From NCBI GenBank assembly GCA_946403735.1, contig CAMJAZ010000002.1, positions 1 to 19,519 on the forward strand: a DNA stretch of 19,519 nucleotides, in the 5' to 3' direction. Shown one piece after another: positions 16,114-19,519 of the stretch (the stretch's first letter is position 1; each line of letters starts with the position of its first letter). The DNA comes from an uncultured Selenomonadales bacterium. GTDB lineage: Bacteria; Bacillota; Negativicutes; Selenomonadales; Selenomonadaceae. A model generated the notes under the pieces. The model was given only the letters and a program-made list of their open reading frames with translations. It searched no databases and was not told the origin of the DNA. The translations under genes were made by a program, and so were the position numbers.

Positions 16114-16706
16114 TGATTGGTTATCTTAATGGTAAAGTAAAATTTTTGACGGGCGACGAAGTTATTTTAAATGTCGGCGGCGTCGGCTACAAAGTTTTTG
16201 TGGACGCTGTAACGCGGCAAAATCTTCAACTTGACGTGGCGGCGGAACTTTTCGTACACACGGCGGTGAGGGAAGACGCTATAACTTTGTACGGATTCAG
16301 AGATCGTGAGACGCTAGATTTTTTTGAAATGTTGTTGACGGTTAGCGGTTTGGGTACGAAGTCAGCGTTGGCTATCGTGTCAAAAATTTCAGCGGCAGAG
16401 TTTTCAGCGGCAGTTAGTACGCAAGATTTATCGACGTTGACGAAGTTGCCGAGCATTGGTAAAAAGTCCGCGCAAAGAATTTTACTTGAACTTAAAGACA
16501 AGGTAAAAACTTTTTCCGCCGATTCAGCGTCAGAATTTCAGCCCGCGCAGATTATTTCAAATGCATTCGACGAAGCGACGGACGCACTTTCAGCGTTGGG
16601 CTATACTTCGGCGGAAATTTCTGCGGTATTTAAGAAAGCGCCAAAAAATTTTTCTACCGAACAGCTGATAAAATTTGCGTTAAAAGAATTAAATCGTTTT
16701 GCCTAA
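16113..16706 (+). CDS. ruvA: Holliday junction branch migration protein RuvA
   Basis: DNA-binding tetramer that targets the RuvB helicase to Holliday junctions. The 197 residues contain the N-terminal OB-fold (MIGYLNGKVKFLTGDEVILNVGGVGYKV, VREDAITLYGFRD), two helix-hairpin-helix motifs (LLTVSGLGTKSALAIVS and LTKLPSIGKKSAQRILLELKDKV), and domain III at the C-terminus (ALSALGYTSAEISAVFKKA), which contacts RuvB. It overlaps ruvC by one base and has a GGAG Shine-Dalgarno. The usual third gene, ruvB, is absent: a strong terminator follows at once. Confidence 0.96.
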   Translation: MIGYLNGKVKFLTGDEVILNVGGVGYKVFVDAVTRQNLQLDVAAELFVHTAVREDAITLYGFRDRETLDFFEMLLTVSGLGTKSALAIVSKISAAEFSAAVSTQDLSTLTKLPSIGKKSAQRILLELKDKVKTFSADSASEFQPAQIISNAFDEATDALSALGYTSAEISAVFKKAPKNFSTEQLIKFALKELNRFA

Positions 16707-16736
16707 AAATAAAGCTTATAAAAGATTTTACAATAA

Positions 16737-16780
16737 AAAATCTCCGACTAAATTTTTCATCGGAGATTTTATTTTTTATT
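16737..16780 (+). terminator. Intrinsic terminator after ruvA
   Basis: AAAATCTCCGA (16737-16747) pairs perfectly with TCGGAGATTTT (16760-16770) around a 12-nt loop, followed by A and a T-rich tail. The A-rich 5' side means it may also work on the other strand. Confidence 0.93.
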
Positions 16781-16874
16781 ATTGGAAATTTTTTTATGAA
16801 GAAGCCTTACATTTATATAATGTTCTATAGCTATTCAAAATTATTTTTTAGATTCGTTATAACCCAAAATTTTA

Positions 16875-16883
16875 TGATATAAT
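16875..16883 (+). promoter_or_regulatory. Extended -10 promoter upstream of the PHP phosphatase gene
   Basis: TGATATAAT (16875-16883) is a perfect TGn-TATAAT extended -10; no good -35 lies upstream, as is common for this class. It would give a leader of about 105 nt. A second TATAAT lies at 16816-16821. The leader carries two GTAGTTA copies (16891 and 16914) 23 nt apart. The rest of the 291-nt gap between ruvA and this gene is AT-rich and shows no supportable gene. Confidence 0.6.
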
Positions 16884-16997
16884 ATCAATTGTAGTTACTT
16901 TTACAAACAGTTCGTAGTTATTCAACATCATCTACTGTGTAAAAAAATTTGAAATACGTTTAGCAGTCATCAAAATTTTGTAAAGGAAGGGTACGTT

Positions 16998-17762
16998 ATG
17001 ATTTTCGACAGCCATACGCATACAAAATTTTCTGCAGATTCTAAAATGTTGGCGACGGATGCCATTGCACGCGCAGAAAGTTTAAATCTCGGCTTAGTTT
17101 TCACTGAACACTTTGACGACGACTTGGAAGGCAATTTTAGATTTAATCCCTCTGAATATTTTAGTGAGTACAAAAATTTTCGCGGCGATAAAGTACGGCT
17201 TGGCGTCGAAGTTGGTATGACGAAAACTGCGCGGGAAGTTAATAAAAAATTTGTAGCGTCGGCGGACTTCGATCAAGTTATCGGCTCAATTCATATGCTT
17301 GACGGCGAAGATATTTATCACAAAGAATTTTTTGAAGGCAAAGACAAATTTTCCGTCTACACAAACTATTTCAACGTTATGGCGCAGGAAGTGGAAGTTC
17401 AAGACTTCGACGTACTTGGACACATAGATTATATTTGCCGTGCCGCTACGTATGACGATACGTCGATTGACTACGACAAGTTCAAGGCGGAAATTGATAA
17501 TGTTTTAAAAATCGTCGTCGACCGTGAAAAAATGATAGAGTTGAATACGCGCAGATTGCGTCACGAAAAAATTTTTCACGAACTTAAGCCAGTTTATGCA
17601 AGCTACAAAAATTTGGGCGGACGCTACGTCACAATCGGTTCAGATGCTCACCGCGCAGAAGTTATCGGCGACCATTTCAAAGAAGCGTTGAGATTTATTG
17701 ATGAACTTGGATTAACCGTCGTGACTTTTTCTGAACGCAAATTCAAGCCTGCGCGTAATTAA
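16998..17762 (+). CDS. PHP-domain phosphatase, histidinol-phosphatase (HisJ/HisK) family
   Basis: Metal-dependent phosphoesterase of 254 aa. Typical PHP motifs in order: DSHTHTKFSADS (residues 4-15, His6 and His8), VFTEHFD, GVEVGM, VIGSIHML, VLGHIDYI and the C-terminal GSDAHRAEVIGDHF, which supply the metal ligands. The best family match is histidinol-phosphatase, the penultimate step of histidine synthesis, but PHP enzymes are easily mislabelled and no his genes are nearby. An AAGGAAGGG Shine-Dalgarno precedes the ATG, and an extended -10 promoter lies about 115 nt upstream. No terminator is seen downstream; the flagellin promoter begins 18 nt after the stop. Confidence 0.85.
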   Translation: MIFDSHTHTKFSADSKMLATDAIARAESLNLGLVFTEHFDDDLEGNFRFNPSEYFSEYKNFRGDKVRLGVEVGMTKTAREVNKKFVASADFDQVIGSIHMLDGEDIYHKEFFEGKDKFSVYTNYFNVMAQEVEVQDFDVLGHIDYICRAATYDDTSIDYDKFKAEIDNVLKIVVDREKMIELNTRRLRHEKIFHELKPVYASYKNLGGRYVTIGSDAHRAEVIGDHFKEALRFIDELGLTVVTFSERKFKPARN

Positions 17763-17779
17763 AAAATTTTTTGGCGCAC

Positions 17780-17808
17780 TTGTAAAGGAAAAATTTTTGT
17801 GCTATCAT
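17780..17808 (+). promoter_or_regulatory. Sigma-A-type promoter of the flagellin gene
   Basis: TTGTAA (17780-17785, 4/6), exactly 17 nt of spacer, then TATCAT (17803-17808, 5/6). I looked for the sigma-28 (FliA) pattern expected for flagellin (TAAA, ~15 nt, GCCGATAA). Only the TAAA at 17783 fits; the -10 half does not. Confidence 0.6.
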
Positions 17809-17854
17809 TTAACAGAGTATAAGGAAGTTTTTTTCAAGGAAGGACGTGATTGTA

Positions 17855-18736
17855 ATGGCGGCAATGACTTTAGGTGGTGTCAATAATGCGCTTAGTACGT
17901 TAAACAATGTCAACACTACTAAGCAGCAGACAGTACAAAAATTGAGTACGGGTTCAAATTACCCTAGCGCATCTTACGGCGGCTCGGCTTATGCGATTTT
18001 AAAGCGCACAAGTGCTAACATTACATCTAATGCACAATCGGCGCAAAATACGCAAAATGCAAGCGCTATGCTTAGGACGGCGGAAGGTGCAACGGCTAAC
18101 ACGATAACCGCTTTATCTACCATTAAAGAATATCTTTTAAATGCGGTCAACGGTACGAATACCGATGCAGATCGCGGCGTCATGCAGGAAAATATAAATC
18201 AAATTGTTTCGCAAGTCGACGAAAATTCTAAAGTTACTTACAACGGCATAAACATTTTAGACGGTTCGCAGGAAAATACTGGAATTGCTGGCGTTCTTGG
18301 CTACGAAAATTTTAATTTGGGTGATATTCGCGCAGAGTCACTCGGTTTAGTGGACAGTGAAGGAAACGTCACGATTGATATTTCCAGCGAAGATGCGGCG
18401 AAGGCGTCATTGGCGAAAGTTGATAGCGCACTTGAAAAAGTCACTAACATAAACGATTCACTGAATCAATCTATTAATGGTGATTCGATTGATGCGTCAC
18501 TTGATGAGGCTACAACTCAAGGCGCGTACCTTCAACGTTTAGATGTTCAAAATGCGCTTTATAGCACAATGGAAATGAATGAACAAGAGGCGGCGTCAAC
18601 TATGGGCGACACTGATATAGCGCAGGCAATGGCTCAATTCAATTCACAAAGTACGCAGGAAAAATTGGCGTTGTTCGCGGCTAATATGTTCAATCACAAT
18701 CTTTCAAACGTAACTACACTTTTGCAAGGTGCTTGA
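17855..18736 (+). CDS. Short, divergent flagellin
   Basis: Flagellar filament protein, exported by the flagellar type III apparatus. The 293 residues hold only the D0/D1 coiled-coil ends. N-terminal half: NALSTLNNVN...VQKLSTGSNYPSAS, then TAEGATANTITALSTIKEYLLNAVNGTN and VDENSKVTYNGINILDGS. C-terminal half: GAYLQRLDVQNALYSTMEMN, DTDIAQAMAQFNSQS and NLSNVTTLLQGA. The usual SSGLRINSAKDDAAGLAI stretch is replaced by STGSNYPSASYGGSAYAI, so the central motif is lost while the rest is kept. I use ATG 17855, 10 nt after AAGGAAGGA; a GTG at 17846 almost touches that SD. No other flagellar gene is in the window. It could be a minor or specialised filament subunit. Confidence 0.85.
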   Translation: MAAMTLGGVNNALSTLNNVNTTKQQTVQKLSTGSNYPSASYGGSAYAILKRTSANITSNAQSAQNTQNASAMLRTAEGATANTITALSTIKEYLLNAVNGTNTDADRGVMQENINQIVSQVDENSKVTYNGINILDGSQENTGIAGVLGYENFNLGDIRAESLGLVDSEGNVTIDISSEDAAKASLAKVDSALEKVTNINDSLNQSINGDSIDASLDEATTQGAYLQRLDVQNALYSTMEMNEQEAASTMGDTDIAQAMAQFNSQSTQEKLALFAANMFNHNLSNVTTLLQGA

Positions 18737-18742
18737 TTATCA

Positions 18743-18816
18743 GCGGGCATAGTTCATCGGTAGAATGGAAGCTTCCCAAGCTTTAGAGGTGGGTTCGATT
18801 CCCATTGCCCGCTCCA
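18743..18816 (+). tRNA. tRNA-Gly (anticodon CCC)
   Basis: A full cloverleaf of 74 nt with encoded CCA: acceptor GCGGGCA/TGCCCGC, D arm GTTC/GAAT, anticodon stem GAAGC/GCTTT with loop TTCCCAA, T arm GTGGG-TTCGATT-CCCAT, discriminator T. The anticodon CCC reads GGG. It starts 6 nt after the flagellin stop with no promoter or terminator between, so it may be processed from the flagellin transcript. Confidence 0.95.
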
Positions 18817-18839
18817 TTGAAATTTATCGAAATTTATCA

Positions 18840-18865
18840 GGGACGTTTAACGACGTTCCTTTTTT
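18840..18865 (+). terminator. Intrinsic terminator after tRNA-Gly
   Basis: GGGACGT (18840-18846) pairs with ACGTTCC (18853-18859; one G-U) around a 6-nt loop, followed by six Ts. It would end a flagellin plus tRNA-Gly transcript. Confidence 0.85.
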
Positions 18866-18911
18866 AATGCGTAATGAAAAATTCCTACCTCCTACCCCCT
18901 ACCTCCTAAAT
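18864..18911 (+). repeat. TTAATGCGTAATG element and CTACCYC heptad repeat between the two tRNAs
   Basis: TTAATGCGTAATG (18864-18876) matches copies at 4980 and, inverted, 2203. It is followed by CTACCTC, CTACCCC, CTACCTC and the degenerate CTAAATT (18885-18911), again with a 7-nt period. Confidence 0.75.
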
Positions 18912-18918
18912 TTTAGGC

Positions 18919-18944
18919 AAAAAAATTCCCCTTTGAAGGGGCAA
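18919..18944 (-). terminator. Intrinsic terminator after tRNA-Ser
   Basis: CCCCTT (18928-18933) and AAGGGG (18936-18941) form a hairpin. On the - strand it is followed by AA and a run of seven Ts (complement of 18919-18925). It is correctly placed, about 35 nt past the 3' end of tRNA-Ser. Confidence 0.8.
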
Positions 18945-18978
18945 ATTCTATGTTACGATGAAATGGATTTTCAAATTG

Positions 18979-19067
18979 TGGCGGAGTGGAGAGGATTTGA
19001 ACCTCCGCGACCTTACGACCCTAACGATTTAGCAAACCGTCCTCTTCAGCCTCTTGAGTACCACTCC
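18979..19067 (-). tRNA. tRNA-Ser (anticodon GCT)
   Basis: On the - strand, 89 nt with encoded CCA: acceptor GGAGTGG/CCACTCC, anticodon stem ACGGT/ATCGT with loop TTGCTAA, a long variable arm typical of class II tRNAs, and a T arm GGAGG-TTCAAAT-CCTCT. Anticodon GCT reads AGC/AGT. A long + strand frame across both tRNAs (18765-19130) is an artefact. Confidence 0.95.
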
Positions 19068-19083
19068 TCCAAAAGACTTTGCA

Positions 19084-19113
19084 AGTTTATCACATTTACT
19101 TTGAAGTTGTCAA
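19084..19113 (-). promoter_or_regulatory. Promoter of tRNA-Ser
   Basis: On the - strand a perfect TTGACA (complement of 19108-19113) is followed either by GATAAA after 16 nt, with a TG extension (19086-19091), or by TAAACT after 18 nt (19084-19089). Either would start transcription close to the tRNA 5' end at 19067. Confidence 0.7.
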
Positions 19114-19139
19114 CTATTTTTTACAAATAAAATTTCCGC

Positions 19140-19176
19140 AAAAAAATTAAGGCTACAACATTTGTCATAGCCCTAA
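19140..19176 (-). terminator. Intrinsic terminator of the small peptide gene
   Basis: On the - strand TTAGGGCTATGAC pairs with GTTGTAGCCTTAA (about 13 bp with three G-U pairs, 4-nt loop), followed by seven Ts (complement of 19140-19146). It begins about 10 nt after the peptide stop codon, so that gene is monocistronic. Confidence 0.85.
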
Positions 19177-19184
19177 ATTGATTT

Positions 19185-19367
19185 TTAATTCTTGGTTTTG
19201 TAGTCAAATTTTTTCACGTTGGGATTTCCAGCGGCGGCTACGTAGTCAAGCTCTTCCATGTCCATAACTTCAGATTCGCGGTGTTGAAGAATATTTTGTA
19301 ACAAACTATCTTTCACCTTGCTGAATCTTGAAAAGTCAATCTCCATCAATTTTTCTTCCAATTTCAT
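19185..19367 (-). CDS. 60-residue leader-like peptide, candidate substrate of the NHLM-type exporter
   Basis: Small peptide gene, product not recognised with certainty. The ATG at 19367 has AAGGAG (complement of 19377-19382) 9 nt upstream; a TTG at 19376 touches the SD and is unlikely. The 60 residues are a charged helix-like N-terminal part (MKLEEKLMEIDFSRFSKVKD, then SLLQNILQHR) followed by MDMEELDYVAAAG at residues 35-47. This resembles the end of NHLP/Nif11-type leaders, with consensus about E-E-L-x-x-V-A-G-G, at which C39 peptidases cut. Cleavage after Gly47 would release NPNVKKFDYKTKN, 13 residues, basic, with no Cys or Ser and one Thr. It therefore does not look like a lanthipeptide or thiazole core. 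It has its own promoter and terminator. Alternative: an unrelated small protein with a chance motif. Confidence 0.65.
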   Translation of the reverse strand: MKLEEKLMEIDFSRFSKVKDSLLQNILQHRESEVMDMEELDYVAAAGNPNVKKFDYKTKN

Positions 19368-19421
19368 TTTCGACAACTCCTTAAAAATTTTTTATCAGAT
19401 TTTAATTTTTCGTTTCTGCTT

Positions 19422-19450
19422 ATTATACGTTCAATCAAAAAAAATATTAA
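19422..19450 (-). promoter_or_regulatory. Promoter of the small peptide gene
   Basis: On the - strand TTAATA (complement of 19445-19450, 4/6 to TTGACA), 17 nt, then a perfect TATAAT (complement of 19422-19427). This would give a leader of about 45-50 nt ending in the AAGGAG SD. Confidence 0.75.
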
Positions 19451-19470
19451 GGGCGTCTAAAATTTTTTTT

Positions 19471-19491
19471 TAGTTAGTAGTAAGTAGGGGC
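19471..19491 (+). repeat. Heptad repeat TAGTNAG at the right edge
   Basis: TAGTTAG, TAGTAAG, TAGGGGC: three imperfect 7-nt units, directly upstream of the small peptide promoter. Short and degenerate, listed because it matches the period seen elsewhere in the window. Confidence 0.45.
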
Positions 19492-19519
19492 TGTTGAATA
19501 ATTATTTTAACCAGATAAG

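Noticed and set aside
16797..16883. 28-codon frame after the ruvA terminator
   Set aside because: Weak SD, AT-rich random composition, and it covers two TATAAT promoter candidates.
17783..17808. Sigma-28 promoter for flagellin
   Set aside because: TAAA is present but the sequence about 15 nt downstream does not match GCCGATAA; the sigma-A reading with a 17-nt spacer fits better.
18765..19130. 121-residue open frame on the + strand
   Set aside because: It runs through tRNA-Gly, two terminators and the complement of tRNA-Ser; it has no SD and no protein-like features.

Overview
The window is dense, fairly AT-rich bacterial chromosome. Most genes are on the + strand. The gene set suggests a low-GC bacterium with a cell envelope that needs periplasmic adaptors: succinyl-CoA synthetase, a CarD-type regulator, flagellin, two HlyD/AcrA-type adaptor proteins and a Tat-exported oxidoreductase. 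My best guess is a Gram-negative Firmicute (Negativicutes, Selenomonas-like). That is inferred from gene content only, with no database comparison.

Left part (1-5020), housekeeping genes: the 3' part of manC (mannose-1-phosphate guanylyltransferase with a C-terminal cupin), gpsA, a CarD-family regulator, then sucC-sucD. A strong intrinsic-terminator hairpin sits between carD and sucC, and its U-tract runs straight into the sucC ATG. A second terminator follows sucD.

Middle (5103-13876), the accessory part: one apparent transcription unit with its own promoter. It encodes an RND-type periplasmic adaptor interrupted by one in-frame TAA, an NHLM-type HlyD secretion protein, a FAD-dependent oxidoreductase with a Tat signal, an NHLM-type peptidase/permease/ATPase, and a second NHLM-type ABC transporter with a large N-terminal extension. 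This is a leader-peptide export machine of the kind used for NHLP/Nif11-type peptide natural products. No precursor, cyclodehydratase, radical SAM or lanthionine enzyme lies beside it, and the exported oxidoreductase is an unusual partner. At the right edge, on the - strand, a 60-residue peptide gene has its own promoter and terminator. Its sequence looks like a leader ending in a VAAAG motif, so it is a candidate substrate of this exporter.

Right part (13890-18816): yebC, an MBL-fold hydrolase, ruvC and ruvA, packed with overlapping stops and starts. After a terminator come a PHP-family phosphatase, a short divergent flagellin, and tRNA-Gly(CCC) only 6 nt behind the flagellin stop. tRNA-Ser(GCT) lies on the - strand.

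A theme through the intergenic DNA is short tandem repeats with a 7-nt period, found at six places with several unit sequences. At gpsA the repeat supplies the only Shine-Dalgarno-like sequence and runs into the start codon.
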